DNA from: Klenkia brasiliensis
GTDB lineage: Bacteria; Actinomycetota; Actinomycetes; Mycobacteriales; Geodermatophilaceae
Length of the DNA: 64,000 nucleotides
Direction of reading: 5' to 3'
Assembly (NCBI RefSeq): GCF_900100695.1
Contig: NZ_FNCF01000006.1
Coordinates: 248,001 to 312,000, forward strand
Both the position numbers and the translations under genes were made by a program. Position 1 is the stretch's first letter. Each line of letters begins with the position of its first letter. Shown here one piece after another: positions 8,100 through 17,010 of the stretch. The notes beneath the pieces were generated by a model that worked only from the letters and a program-made list of their open reading frames with translations, was not told the DNA's origin and ran no database searches.

Positions 8100-9568
8100 C
8101 CCTCCTCCGCGACCACGGCAGCCTGCCGCTGGACGCCGTCCTCCGCTACGCGATCGAGTACGCCGAGTCCGGCCACCCGCTCTCCCCACGGGTGGCAGCG
8201 ACCGTCGCCTCGGTCTCCGAGCACTTCTCCACCCACTGGCCGACCTCGGCCGCCACCTGGCTCGCCGCCGACGGAGCTCCTCCGGAAGCCGGTCGCCTGT
8301 TCCGCAACCCCGCCCTCGCCTCCACCTACCGCCGGCTGCTCGACGCAGCGCGCGGACCCTCCCGGGAGGCGGGCATCGATGCGGCGCTCGCGGCCTGGTA
8401 CTCCGGATTCGTCGCCGATGCGATCGACGTGTTCTCCCGGCGCCCCGTGCGCGACGACTCCGGTCGCGACCACGCGGGCTTCCTCACCGGGCACGACCTG
8501 GCCAGCTGGCAGCCGACGTACGAGCCCCCGGTCACGACCGACTGGCGAGGGTGGGACGTCTCGAAGGCCGGGCCGTGGTCCCAGGGACCGGCACTGCTCC
8601 AGGCGCTGGCGATGCTGGACGGGGTCCCCGCGCTGGCACCGGGTTCCGGAGCCGGGCAGCAGACACCCTCCGCCGAGGTCGTCCACGCCACCGTCGAGGC
8701 GGTCAAGCTGGCCATGGGCGACCGCGAGGCCTGGTACGGGGACGTGCCCGACGTCCCGATCCCGCAGTTGCTCGACCCGCAGTACACCGCCGGGAGGCGG
8801 GCGCTCGTCGGTGACACCGCAAGCCTGACCTTGCGGCCCGGTGCACCCGACGGGCGCCCGCCCCGGCTCCCCCGGCACGTGACGGACCCGTCCGGGAGCT
8901 TCGCCACCGGCGCCGGCGTCGGGGAGCCCACCGTGGCCCGCACCGGCGAGCACATCACCGAGGCAGACGGCACCACCCGCGGCGACACCTGCCACGTCGA
9001 CGTGGTCGACCGCTGGGGCAACATCGTGTCGGCGACCCCGTCCGGTGGCTGGCTGCAGAGCTCGCCGACCATCCCCGAGCTGGGCTTCTGCCTCGGCACC
9101 CGGGCGCAGATGTTCTGGCTGGACCGCGGGCTGCCCAACTCGCTGGCCCCCCGCAAGCGGCCGCGCACCACGCTCACCCCGACGCTGGCGCAGGACCGCT
9201 CCACCGGCCGCTGGCTGGCCTTCGGCACGCCGGGCGGGGACCAGCAGGAGCAGTGGCAGCTGTGCTTCTGGCTGGCGCACACCGTCCGCGGCCTGGACCT
9301 GCAGGCCGCCATCGACGCCCCGGCCTGGCACACCACGTCCTTCCCGTCGTCGTTCTACCCGCGCGAGACGGTGGCCGGGGAGGTCGTCGTGGAGTCCCGG
9401 CTGGGCGAGGAGGTCATCGCCGACCTGCGCCGCCGCGGGCACACCGTCGTGGTCGCCGACCCCTGGTCCCTGGGCCGGCTGTCGGCGGTGTCGGCCGACC
9501 CCTCGACCGGCCTGCTCACCGCCGCGGCCAACCCGCGCGGCATGCAGGGCTACGCCGTCGGCCGCTGA
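7736..9568 (+). CDS. Gamma-glutamyltransferase family protein
   Basis: 610 residues. The large-subunit start has MVASTHWLASSAGM and GGNAFDAAVAAGFVLHVVEP. The self-processing site is GDTCHVDVVD, with Thr418 as the expected N-terminal nucleophile of the small subunit; the residue after it is Cys where E. coli has Thr. The family N-terminal nucleophile hydrolases act on gamma-glutamyl compounds, but this branch may use other amides. There is no signal peptide, so it is probably cytosolic. Codon use changes inside the gene: Leu is mostly CTC with several GCA/GGA/CGA codons up to about 8950, then mostly CTG as in the neighbours. A mosaic gene is likely. Confidence 0.85.
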   Translation: MFTTRPELAGTFGMVASTHWLASSAGMATLEAGGNAFDAAVAAGFVLHVVEPHLNGPGGEVPVVFARGGSGGLAGRAAVLSGQGVAPATATIEAFEALGLELVPGTGLLAATVPGAVGAWLTLLRDHGSLPLDAVLRYAIEYAESGHPLSPRVAATVASVSEHFSTHWPTSAATWLAADGAPPEAGRLFRNPALASTYRRLLDAARGPSREAGIDAALAAWYSGFVADAIDVFSRRPVRDDSGRDHAGFLTGHDLASWQPTYEPPVTTDWRGWDVSKAGPWSQGPALLQALAMLDGVPALAPGSGAGQQTPSAEVVHATVEAVKLAMGDREAWYGDVPDVPIPQLLDPQYTAGRRALVGDTASLTLRPGAPDGRPPRLPRHVTDPSGSFATGAGVGEPTVARTGEHITEADGTTRGDTCHVDVVDRWGNIVSATPSGGWLQSSPTIPELGFCLGTRAQMFWLDRGLPNSLAPRKRPRTTLTPTLAQDRSTGRWLAFGTPGGDQQEQWQLCFWLAHTVRGLDLQAAIDAPAWHTTSFPSSFYPRETVAGEVVVESRLGEEVIADLRRRGHTVVVADPWSLGRLSAVSADPSTGLLTAAANPRGMQGYAVGR

Positions 9569-9575
9569 CCGCGGG

Positions 9576-10004
9576 TCAGCGGCGGACGTCGGCGGGGCCG
9601 GTGCCGACCGGGAAGCCGGCGTCGCGCCACGCAGCGAACCCACCGGTCAGGTCGGTGGCCCGGTGCAGCCCGACGGCGCGCAGGCTCGCCGCGGCCAGCG
9701 ACGAGCTGTAGCCCTCGTGGCAGACCACGACCACCTCGACGTCCCACCCGGTGGCCTCGGGGATGCGGCTGCCGCTGGTGGGGTCCAGCCGCCACTCCAG
9801 CACGGTGCGGTCGATGACCAGCGCGCCCGGGAGCTCGCCCTGCTCGGCGCGCTGGGTCTCGGTGCGGGTGTCCACGACCAGGGCCCCGCGTGCCAGCGCG
9901 GCCGCCGTACCCGCCGGGTCCAGCCGCACGACACCGGCGCGGGACCGGGCCAGCACAGCGTCGACGCCGGGCCGGTCGGGGTTCAGCGGGGCAGCAGCGC
10001 CCAC
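9576..10004 (-). CDS. Rhodanese-like domain protein
   Basis: 142 residues, one rhodanese domain. ALVVDTRTE begins the fold and the active loop is VVVVCHEGYSSS with Cys95 as the persulfide-forming residue; the tail GGFAAWRDAGFPV is typical. It probably transfers sulfane sulfur or senses redox state. The GTG start lies 22 bp inside the upstream HATPase gene, so the two are translationally coupled. It converges with the GGT-like gene. Confidence 0.87.
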   Translation of the reverse strand: MGAAAPLNPDRPGVDAVLARSRAGVVRLDPAGTAAALARGALVVDTRTETQRAEQGELPGALVIDRTVLEWRLDPTSGSRIPEATGWDVEVVVVCHEGYSSSLAAASLRAVGLHRATDLTGGFAAWRDAGFPVGTGPADVRR

Positions 10005-10426
10005 ACGCTCTTGGTGCCGCCGACGGTGTGCCAGCCGTGCGCGGTCGACATCTCGGCGATCAGGTAGAGGCCGAGGCCGCCCTGGCTGGGGTCGCGGCCG
10101 ATGGCCGGGGTGGGCGGGGCGACCGCGGCGGAGTCGCAGACCTCGACCAGCCAGGACGCGCCGTGCGGAGCGACCCGCGCGACCACGCCGGACCCGCCGT
10201 GCCGCAGCGCGTTGGAGGCCATCTCGTCGAAGGCCAGCACGACGCGGTCGACCAGCTCGGCCGCGTCGTCGGACCCCGAGCCGTCGAGGGCGGCGACGAG
10301 GTGGCGGCGCAGCTGGGCGCGGACCCGCGGCAGCTCGGAGACGTGCTCGAGCGGCCAGACCTCACCGGGCGGCGCGTCCGGCGGTGCCGCGGACGGCCAC
10401 ACCGGGCTCGCCGTGTCGCGGTCCAA
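9983..10426 (-). CDS. Anti-sigma-factor-type HATPase_c ATP-binding protein
   Basis: 147 residues. The N box is FDEMASNALRHGGSG and the G box is DPSQGGLGLYLIAEM, which together define the single-domain GHKL kinases related to SpoIIAB/RsbW. Such proteins bind sigma factors or STAS proteins. The start is not certain: TTG 10426 has GAGGAG about 9 nt upstream and begins LDRDTASPVWP; a farther ATG at 10507 would add an Arg/Pro-rich tail. It overlaps the rhodanese gene downstream. Confidence 0.75.
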   Translation of the reverse strand: MDRDTASPVWPSAAPPDAPPGEVWPLEHVSELPRVRAQLRRHLVAALDGSGSDDAAELVDRVVLAFDEMASNALRHGGSGVVARVAPHGASWLVEVCDSAAVAPPTPAIGRDPSQGGLGLYLIAEMSTAHGWHTVGGTKSVWALLPR

Positions 10427-10527
10427 CCGGGGACTCCTCGTCGTCGTCGCGGGTCGCCGGGGCGGGCGAACCGGGGACAGTCGACCACGGACGCCCCCGT
10501 CCGGCACCCCGGGGGGTCACCCCGACC

Positions 10528-11082
10528 TCACCCCGCGGGCGCCGCGGCCAGGGCCGCCACCCGGGTCACGGTGGTCCAGTTGCGGCCGGTGCCGGTCGTG
10601 CCGAGCAACCGGTCCCACGCCCAGCCGCCGACCGGCGTCCCCAGCACCCCGTCGGGCAGCCACAGGTGCAGGTCGCGCCCGCGCAGCGCCCACGCCCCGT
10701 CGCCCGGGCCCGCGGCGGGCACCGCGGTGACCCGCCCCGGCGCGGGGACGGCGGGCAGGAAGGTGACCAGGTAGCGGGCCGGGTCCAGCTCGGTGCCCGC
10801 CGGCAGCGCCACCGGCCCGGCGGTGACGACGTCGGCCAGCTCGGCGGCGGACCGGACGACGACCGCGACGTCGTGGCCGAACTCCGCCGCGATGCAGGCG
10901 TGCACGTCGGCGGCCAGGTCGGCCTCGACGCGGTCGGTCTCCAGGACGACGTTGCCGCTGCTCAGGTGGGTGGTCACCGCCCCGTAGCCGCGCGCGGCGA
11001 GCACCTCGCGGAGCGGACCCATCGCGATCCGCTTCGCCTTCCCCACGTTGATCCCGCGCAGCAGGACGACCGACCGGGCCAC
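10528..11082 (-). CDS. DUF1697 family protein
   Basis: 184 residues. The N terminus VVLLRGINVGKAKRIAM and the later TTHLSSGNVVLE are the hallmarks of DUF1697, a family with no proven activity. The C-terminal part ends in TGTGRNWTTVTRVAAL, also typical. Start GTG 11082 is fixed by a TACGGT hexamer 7 nt upstream, fitting a leaderless mRNA, and by the family N terminus. Confidence 0.87.
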   Translation of the reverse strand: MARSVVLLRGINVGKAKRIAMGPLREVLAARGYGAVTTHLSSGNVVLETDRVEADLAADVHACIAAEFGHDVAVVVRSAAELADVVTAGPVALPAGTELDPARYLVTFLPAVPAPGRVTAVPAAGPGDGAWALRGRDLHLWLPDGVLGTPVGGWAWDRLLGTTGTGRNWTTVTRVAALAAAPAG

Positions 11083-11089
11083 GACCGGC

Positions 11090-11095
11090 ACCGTA
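11090..11095 (-). promoter_or_regulatory. -10 box for leaderless DUF1697 transcript
   Basis: On the minus strand TACGGT is followed by 7 nt and the GTG at 11082. Confidence 0.5.
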
Positions 11096-11197
11096 GGGCC
11101 CACGACGTCGCGACACGAGTCTGTGACCCCGCTGTGACGCGGACCCGCCAGTCTCGTCCCGAGCAGGGACGACGGGTCCCGGGGGAGGGGTGCAGCG

Positions 11198-12580
11198 ATG
11201 GCGACGACGAGGCCCGCGAAGGTGCGGCGCGACCCGGCCGACCCCGACGGCATGCCGCTGTGGGGCACCGCGGTCCCGCTGGGCCTGCAGCACGTGCTGG
11301 CCATGTTCACCTCGAACCTGACCCCGGCGATCCTGCTGGCCGGGGTGATCGGCGCGACCACCGGCGAGGCCGTGCTGCTGGTGCAGGCCGCGCTGCTGTG
11401 CGCCGGCCTGGCCACGTTGCTGCAGACCATCGGCATCGGCCCGGTGGGCAGCCGGCTGCCGCTCATGATGGGCTCGGGCTTCGCCTTCATCGCGGTCGCC
11501 GTCCCGCTGGCCGCCGAGCGCGGGCTGGACGCCGTGCTGGGTGGGGTGCTGGTCACCGCGCTGGTGCAGGTCGCCATCGGCCTGGGCATCCACCGGATCG
11601 CCTTCCTGTTCCCGCCCGTGGTGACCGGCACGATCATCCTGGTCATCGGCCTGGGCCTGCTGCCCAGCGGGATCAACCTCGCCGCCGGCGGCGTGGGCAG
11701 CCCCGACTTCGGCTCCTGGGCCAACCTCGGCGTCGCCGCGCTCGTGCTCGTGCTGACCGTGGTGCTCAACCAGTACGCCCGCGGCCTGGCCCGGGCGGCG
11801 TCGGTGCTCATCGCGGTGCTGGTGGGCTACCTGGTCGCCGTCCCGCTCGGCCTGCTCGACCTGTCCTCGGTCGGCGAGCGGCCGGTGGTGGCCTTCCCGG
11901 CGCCCTTCGCCTTCGGCGTCTCCTTCGAGCTGGTCGCGATCCTGTCGATGGCGGTCGTCGGCGTGGTCAACATGGTCGACTCGGTGGGCACCGTGCACGC
12001 GGTGACCGAGGGCGGCGCGGGGCGGCCGGCCACCCGCCGGGAGCTGCGCGGCGGGATCCTGGCCGAGGGCGGCTCCGCGGTGCTCGGCGGGGTGTTCGGC
12101 GCGCTGCCCACGACGATGTTCAGCCAGAACATCGGCCTGGTCGCGCTCACCAAGCAGATGAGCCGGCACGTGGTGACCATCGGCGCCTGCGTGCTGGTCG
12201 GGCTCTCGCTGCTGCCGCAGCTGGCCGCGGTGCTGGCCGCCGTCCCGCCCGCGGTGCTCGGCGGCGGCGTGCTGGTGCTGTTCGGGATGGTCTGCGCGAT
12301 CGGCATCGAGCTGCTGAGCAAGGACGGCCTGACCCCCCGGTCGCTGCTCGTCGTGGCGCTGTCGGTCGGTCTGGGCCGCGGCATCGCGTCGGCGCCCGAC
12401 GCGATCGCCGGCGTGGTCGGCGAGTGGGGTGCGCTGTTCAGCTCCGGCATCGTCGTCTCGGCGCTGGTGGCGATCGTGCTCAACCTGGTCCTGCCCGGCC
12501 GCGCGGTGCCCGCGCCGGAGCCGCCGTCGCCGGCCGAGCCGTTCGTCGAGGCCGCCCGCGAGGAGCGCGCCGCGGACTGA
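11198..12580 (+). CDS. NCS2-family xanthine/uracil permease
   Basis: 460 residues with about 12-14 membrane helices. The start LWGTAVPLGLQHVLAMF is the NCS2 signature region, and the later NMVDSVGTVHAVTE and GALPTTMFSQNIGLVALT segments carry the substrate- and proton-site residues. It should import xanthine, uric acid or uracil by proton symport. A GGGGGAGGGG ribosome site lies just before the ATG. The window also holds urate degradation (52.9-55.1 kb) and nucleoside hydrolase genes, so purine use is a reasonable job. Confidence 0.87.
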   Translation: MATTRPAKVRRDPADPDGMPLWGTAVPLGLQHVLAMFTSNLTPAILLAGVIGATTGEAVLLVQAALLCAGLATLLQTIGIGPVGSRLPLMMGSGFAFIAVAVPLAAERGLDAVLGGVLVTALVQVAIGLGIHRIAFLFPPVVTGTIILVIGLGLLPSGINLAAGGVGSPDFGSWANLGVAALVLVLTVVLNQYARGLARAASVLIAVLVGYLVAVPLGLLDLSSVGERPVVAFPAPFAFGVSFELVAILSMAVVGVVNMVDSVGTVHAVTEGGAGRPATRRELRGGILAEGGSAVLGGVFGALPTTMFSQNIGLVALTKQMSRHVVTIGACVLVGLSLLPQLAAVLAAVPPAVLGGGVLVLFGMVCAIGIELLSKDGLTPRSLLVVALSVGLGRGIASAPDAIAGVVGEWGALFSSGIVVSALVAIVLNLVLPGRAVPAPEPPSPAEPFVEAAREERAAD

Positions 12581-12605
12581 GGCGGGGCCGCACAGGGAGG
12601 GGTCC

Positions 12606-12611
12606 TAGGGT
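12606..12611 (+). promoter_or_regulatory. -10 box for leaderless ABC ATPase transcript
   Basis: TAGGGT, then 6 nt, then the GTG at 12618. Confidence 0.55.
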
Positions 12612-12617
12612 GCGGCG

Positions 12618-13307
12618 GTGATGGCGAAGCCGGGGCTGCTCGAGGTGCGCGACCTCTCCGTCGGCTACGGCGGGGAGCCGGTCTGCGCGCCGGTCAGCGT
12701 CGGCGTCGCCCCTGGTACGGCCCTGGGCGTGATCGGCCCGAACGGGGCCGGCAAGTCCACCGTGCTGCAGACCGTCGTCGGCCTGCTGCCGCCGATCGCG
12801 GGCACCGTGCAGTTCGACGGCCGGCCCGTCGACGAGCGCGAGGCCGCCTTCCGCCGGGACGTCGCCACCGTGCTGGACGACGACGCCTTCTTCCCCTCCC
12901 TCACCGGCACCGAGCACCTGCTGCTCACCGCCCGCGGCCACGGGGTGGCCGACGCCGACGAGGTGGTGGACGCCGAGGTCGCGGAGTTCGGCCTGGCCGA
13001 GCGGGCGCACGCGCTGCCCTCGGCGCTGTCGTCGGGCCAGCGCCGCCGGCTGGCGCTGGCCGCGGCGTTCGTCCGGCCGGCCCGGCTGCTGGTGCTCGAC
13101 GAGCCCGAGCGCCGGCTGGACGCCCAGATGCGCCGCCGGCTGGCCGCCCGGGTCGCCGCCGAGGTGGCCGGCGGGCTGACCGTGGTCTTCGCCAGCCACG
13201 ACCCGGAGTTCCTGTCCACCGTCGCCCGCCGGGTGCTCGTGGTCGACGACGACGCGTGCACCGTGGTGTCCCCGAAGGACGCCGTCGCCGCCCTGCACGC
13301 GGGGTGA
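12618..13307 (+). CDS. ABC transporter ATP-binding protein
   Basis: 229 residues. Walker A GPNGAGKST is near residue 42, signature LSSGQRRR near 137, Walker B RLLVLDEPE near 158 and switch ASHDPEF near 193. After Walker B the usual D-loop Asp is kept (RRLDAQ). It overlaps the following membrane gene by GTGA, so the two form a transporter, probably an exporter. No substrate can be deduced. The GTG start is placed by the -10 box TAGGGT 6 nt upstream; an ATG follows directly. Confidence 0.87.
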   Translation: MMAKPGLLEVRDLSVGYGGEPVCAPVSVGVAPGTALGVIGPNGAGKSTVLQTVVGLLPPIAGTVQFDGRPVDEREAAFRRDVATVLDDDAFFPSLTGTEHLLLTARGHGVADADEVVDAEVAEFGLAERAHALPSALSSGQRRRLALAAAFVRPARLLVLDEPERRLDAQMRRRLAARVAAEVAGGLTVVFASHDPEFLSTVARRVLVVDDDACTVVSPKDAVAALHAG

Positions 13308-14842
13308 GCACCGCGGCCTCGGTGACCGCCGAGCTCACCGGCACCGGCGTCCGGCGGTTCACCCGCCGGGCGACCGCCCGCCGTGCGGACACCAGCTGGC
13401 TGACCCTCGGCGGGGACCTGCTGTCCGCGCTCACCACCGCCGGCGTGGTCGTCGCGGTGCTCGGCGGCGCCTTCTCCGCGCTGCGCGAGCGGATCGCGGC
13501 CCGCCCGCCGGCGCCGGCGACCGACCTGCCCGGCGAGCTCACCGCCCTGGTGGCCGCCCTCGTCGTCGCCGCCGCGGTCGTCGCGCTGCTCTCCCGGCTC
13601 GGCCCGCTCAGCGCCACCCCGGCGGCCGCCGCGTGGTGGCTGCCGCTGCCCGCCGACCGCCGCGGCCTGCTGCGCGGGGACCTGCGGCGGGTCGGCGCCG
13701 TCGCCGTGGTGGCCGCGGTCGTGGTCGCGCTGCCCGTGGTGCTGGCCGCACCGGCCGCGCCGACCCTGCTCGAGGTCGTGGTCACCGTGCTCGCCGCGGC
13801 GCTGCTCGCCCTGCTGGCGGTCGGGGTGCTGGTGCTGCTGCAGGCCCGCTCGCTCACCGGCTGGGTGGCACCGGCGGCCGGGTCGCTGGCCACCGTCGCC
13901 GTCGTCGTCCCCGCCGTGCTCGGCACCGTCGGCGCGGGCGGGTCCGGGTGGACCTGGGTGCCGGCCGCCCCGGACCTCCCGCTGCCGGTGCTCGCCGGCG
14001 TCCCGCTGCTGCTGGCCGCGGGGGCGCTGCTGGCCGCCGACCGGGTCAGCGGCCGGGTGCCGGCCGGGGCGCTGCGCGACCGGGGGACGGCGGTGCTCGT
14101 CGCCTCGGTCTCGGCGCTGTCGCTGGACACCCGCGAGCTCGGCCGGGCGCTGGGCACCCCGGTGCACCCGCCGCGGCGGGCCCGGCGCTGGGCCCGCGTG
14201 CACACGCCGTGGCAGGCGGTGGTGGCCGGCGACCTCGCGGTGACCACCCGGTCGCCGTGGCGGTGGGGCCAGCTAGCCATCGGCACCGCGCTGCCGGTGC
14301 TCGCCGCCCGCACCGACGGCCTGGGCGGGGTGCCCGCGCTGGTCGCGGTCGCCGTCGTCCTGGGCTGGTCGCTGGCCGCCGTCGCACTGGGCGAGCCCTC
14401 GCGGCAGGCGCACGGCGCACCCGCCGCCGACCGGTCGCTCCCGCTGGGCGCCCGCGACGTGGTCCGGGCCCGCGCGCTGGTGCCGCTGGCCGGGCTGGTG
14501 GTGGTCTGCGCGGTCTCCGCCGGGCTGGTCGGGCTGGGCTGGGAGTGGGCGGCCCTGGGTGCGGCCACCGCGCCGGCGTGGGCGGGGGCGGCGGTGCGCG
14601 GCGGCTACCGGCCCGAGCTGGACTGGTCGGGCCCGGTGCTGTCCTCCCCGGTGGGCGCGGTTCCGGTCACGGTGGTGTTCACCCTGCTGCGGGGTCCGGA
14701 CCTGGGCATCCTCGGGTCGGTGCCGCTGGTCATCGGCCTGCTGCTCGGCGTGGTCCCGCCGCTGCTGCTGGGTGTCGCCCTGGGCTGGTCGGTGCTGCTC
14801 GGGCTGGTCGCGGTGGAGACCGCGCAGCGCCGGAGGTCCTAG
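13304..14842 (+). CDS. ABC-type membrane protein (DUF6297-like)
   Basis: 512 residues with about 12 hydrophobic segments rich in Leu, Val and Ala, separated by short charged loops such as RRFTRRATARRADTSW at the N terminus. This looks like the large actinobacterial integral membrane partner of a single ABC ATPase, resembling DUF6297; the family name is from memory of the architecture. The GTG start overlaps the ATPase stop by 4 bp. Its TAG stop lies in CTAG (14839-14842), whose complement is also the stop of the convergent ykoC-like gene. Confidence 0.7.
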   Translation: MSTAASVTAELTGTGVRRFTRRATARRADTSWLTLGGDLLSALTTAGVVVAVLGGAFSALRERIAARPPAPATDLPGELTALVAALVVAAAVVALLSRLGPLSATPAAAAWWLPLPADRRGLLRGDLRRVGAVAVVAAVVVALPVVLAAPAAPTLLEVVVTVLAAALLALLAVGVLVLLQARSLTGWVAPAAGSLATVAVVVPAVLGTVGAGGSGWTWVPAAPDLPLPVLAGVPLLLAAGALLAADRVSGRVPAGALRDRGTAVLVASVSALSLDTRELGRALGTPVHPPRRARRWARVHTPWQAVVAGDLAVTTRSPWRWGQLAIGTALPVLAARTDGLGGVPALVAVAVVLGWSLAAVALGEPSRQAHGAPAADRSLPLGARDVVRARALVPLAGLVVVCAVSAGLVGLGWEWAALGAATAPAWAGAAVRGGYRPELDWSGPVLSSPVGAVPVTVVFTLLRGPDLGILGSVPLVIGLLLGVVPPLLLGVALGWSVLLGLVAVETAQRRRS

Positions 14843-15600
14843 CCGCCGACGAACAGCGGCGCCCAGGTGCCCGCCAGCACGCTGGTGGTCACCGCGACCG
14901 CGGCGACCAGCACGGCGCCGGCCACGAACAGGTGGTCGCGGGCGTGCAGCACCGAGCCGCGGGCGTTGGTCCGAGGGATGCCGGAGTCGAAGCCGCGGGC
15001 GTCCATCGCGGTGGCCAGCCGACCGGCCCGTCGGACCGCCCCGACCAGCAGGGTGAACGCGATGCCGGCGACCAGCCGCGCCCGGGCCACCGGGTTGCGC
15101 CCGGCCTCCACCCCGCGGGTGCGCCGGGCCAGCTGCACGGTCTCGAACTCGGCCACCAGCAGCGGCACCAGCCGCAGCGCGGCCAGCGACCCCACCGCCA
15201 CCCGCGGCGGGAACCGCCAGTGCACGGTGAGCGCGTCGGCCAGCCGCACCGGGTCGGTGGAGGCGACCAGCAGCACGCCGGGCAGCGCCAGCCCGACGAC
15301 CCGCAGCGCGATGCCCAGCGCGCCCAGCGCCCCGGCGTCCCCGAGGACGACGTTGACCACGGCCAGCGTCCCCGCGCCCAGCAGCAGGGGCCAGGTGCGC
15401 AGCAGCAGCGCCCGCGGGTCGGTCAGCCCGGCCGCGGGCAGCAGGCACAGCTCGGCGGCGACCACCACGGCCGGCGTGACGGCGTCGAGGGTGGCCAGCA
15501 GCGCCAGGCTGACCGCGACCGCGGCCAGGATCTGCGCGCACGGGTTGATCCGCGACAGCGGGACGTCGGGGGCGGGACCCAGCGACAGGGAGGCGGTCAC
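14839..15600 (-). CDS. ykoC: ECF transporter transmembrane T component (YkoC-like)
   Basis: 253 residues, with hydrophobic segments at both ends and a cytoplasmic helical part between them. The two coupling-helix motifs of EcfT appear as RRTRG near residue 165 and MDARGF near 203. Together with the two genes upstream it makes a complete energy-coupling-factor importer. GTG start at 15600 overlaps the ykoD-like stop (GTGA). Expected role: scaffold that transmits ATPase motion to the thiamin/HMP-binding S component. Confidence 0.87.
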   Translation of the reverse strand: MTASLSLGPAPDVPLSRINPCAQILAAVAVSLALLATLDAVTPAVVVAAELCLLPAAGLTDPRALLLRTWPLLLGAGTLAVVNVVLGDAGALGALGIALRVVGLALPGVLLVASTDPVRLADALTVHWRFPPRVAVGSLAALRLVPLLVAEFETVQLARRTRGVEAGRNPVARARLVAGIAFTLLVGAVRRAGRLATAMDARGFDSGIPRTNARGSVLHARDHLFVAGAVLVAAVAVTTSVLAGTWAPLFVGG

Positions 15601-16997
15601 GGCGCCACCTCGGCGTCGGCGAGGACGTCGACCAGGTCGCGGTCGTGGGTCACCGCGGCCACCGCGCAGCCGGCGGCCCGCTGCTCGGCCAGCAGGGTGA
15701 CCAGCTCCCGCCAGGTGGCGGCGTCCTGGCCGAAGGTGGGCTCGTCGAGCACCAGCACGGCCGGCGCCGTGGCCAGGGCGGTGGCCACCGACAGCCGGCG
15801 CTGCTGCCCGCCGGAGAGGGTGAAGGGGTTGGCGTCGGCGAACGGGGCCAGGCCGAGGCGCTCCAGCAGCTCCTCGGCGCGGGCCCGGGCGGTGGCCGAG
15901 CCGCTGCCGCTGCGCAGCGGGCCGAGCTCAAGCTCGTCGCGCAGCCGGCCGGTGAGGAACTGGTGCTCGGGCTGCTGGAACACCGTGCCGATGCGGGTGA
16001 CCAGGTCGCCGGCCCGCCAGCGGTGCGGACGGCGTTCCCCGTGGACGGCCAGCTCGGCCGACGCCAGCACGGACCCGGTCGTGGGTGCGCGCAGGCCGGC
16101 CAGCAGCAGCGCGAGCGTCGACTTCCCGGTCCCGTTGGGCCCGGTCACCGCGGTCACCGTCCCGGCGGCCAGCGCCAGCGAGGTGGGGTGCAGGGCCGGT
16201 GTCGTCGTCCCCCGGTAGGTGAACCCGGCCCGCTCCGCGCCCAGCCGGGTCGGCCCGGGGGTCGCAGCGGGCAGCACCAGGCTGGCCGCGCGGGGCTGCG
16301 GCGCCCAGCCGGGCGGGTGCTCGACCAGCCCGCCCTCGCGCACCTCGACCACCCGGTCCACCAGCGGCAGCCACGGGCCGGCGTCGTGGTCGACGACCAG
16401 CAGCGTGGTTCCACGTGCAACCACGGCGCGGGCCACCGCCTCGCGGACCACGGCGGCGCCGGCCGGGTCGAGCTGGGCGGTGGGCTCGTCGAGCAGCAGC
16501 AGCCCGGGTCGGCGGGCCAGCGCGCCGGCCAGCACCAGCCGCTGCTTCTCCCCGCCGGACAGCGCCTGGGTGGGCCGGTCGCGCCCGTACCGCCAGCCCA
16601 CCGCGGCCAGCGCGTCGTCCACCCGCGGCCAGATGGCCTCGGGCGGCAACCCGGCGTTCTCCAGCCCGAAGGCGACGTCGTCCCCGGCGCGGGTCATCAC
16701 CAGCTGGGCGTCGGGGTCCTGCATGAGCAGGCCCAGCCGGTCCCGGGCACCGGCGGGTGGCCGGCCGTCGACGGCCAGCTCGCCGGTGACCTCCGCGGCC
16801 TCGGCGTCCAGCAGCCCGGCGAGCGCGGCGAACAGGGTGGACTTGCCGGCCCCCGAGGCGCCGGTGACCAGCACCCGCTCGCCGGGGGCGACGTCCAGGT
16901 CGACGCCGGTCAGCGCCCAGGCCAGCCGGCCGGCGTGCCGCACCGCCAGCCCGCGGGCCCGGACGGCGGCCGGCCGGGCGGTGCCCCGCCCGGCCAC
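15597..16997 (-). CDS. ykoD: ECF transporter ATPase, fused A-A' (YkoD-like)
   Basis: 466 residues holding two complete ATPase domains in one chain. Domain 1 has GASGAGKST, LSGGEKQR and LLLLDEPTAQLD. Domain 2 has GPNGTGKST, LSGGQQRR and VLVLDEPTFGQD. This fused form is typical of YkoD-type ECF systems. It powers uptake by the YkoE/YkoC-like membrane pair. The codons gtt-gca-cgt-gga, all rare here, mark a parS-like site at 16408-16421 within domain 1. Confidence 0.88.
   Translation of the reverse strand: MAGRGTARPAAVRARGLAVRHAGRLAWALTGVDLDVAPGERVLVTGASGAGKSTLFAALAGLLDAEAAEVTGELAVDGRPPAGARDRLGLLMQDPDAQLVMTRAGDDVAFGLENAGLPPEAIWPRVDDALAAVGWRYGRDRPTQALSGGEKQRLVLAGALARRPGLLLLDEPTAQLDPAGAAVVREAVARAVVARGTTLLVVDHDAGPWLPLVDRVVEVREGGLVEHPPGWAPQPRAASLVLPAATPGPTRLGAERAGFTYRGTTTPALHPTSLALAAGTVTAVTGPNGTGKSTLALLLAGLRAPTTGSVLASAELAVHGERRPHRWRAGDLVTRIGTVFQQPEHQFLTGRLRDELELGPLRSGSGSATARARAEELLERLGLAPFADANPFTLSGGQQRRLSVATALATAPAVLVLDEPTFGQDAATWRELVTLLAEQRAAGCAVAAVTHDRDLVDVLADAEVAP
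16408..16421 (+). other. parS-like site, version B
   Basis: GTTCCACGTGCAAC, within the ykoD-like gene. On the coding strand it forces four rare codons in a row (gtt-gca-cgt-gga). Confidence 0.6.
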
Positions 16998-17010
16998 CGC
17001 GACCGGTTGC

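Noticed and set aside
7367-9643. A 758-codon open frame on the minus strand opposite the GGT-like gene
   Set aside because: Low-complexity product and no ribosome site; the plus-strand gene has full family motifs including the catalytic Thr.
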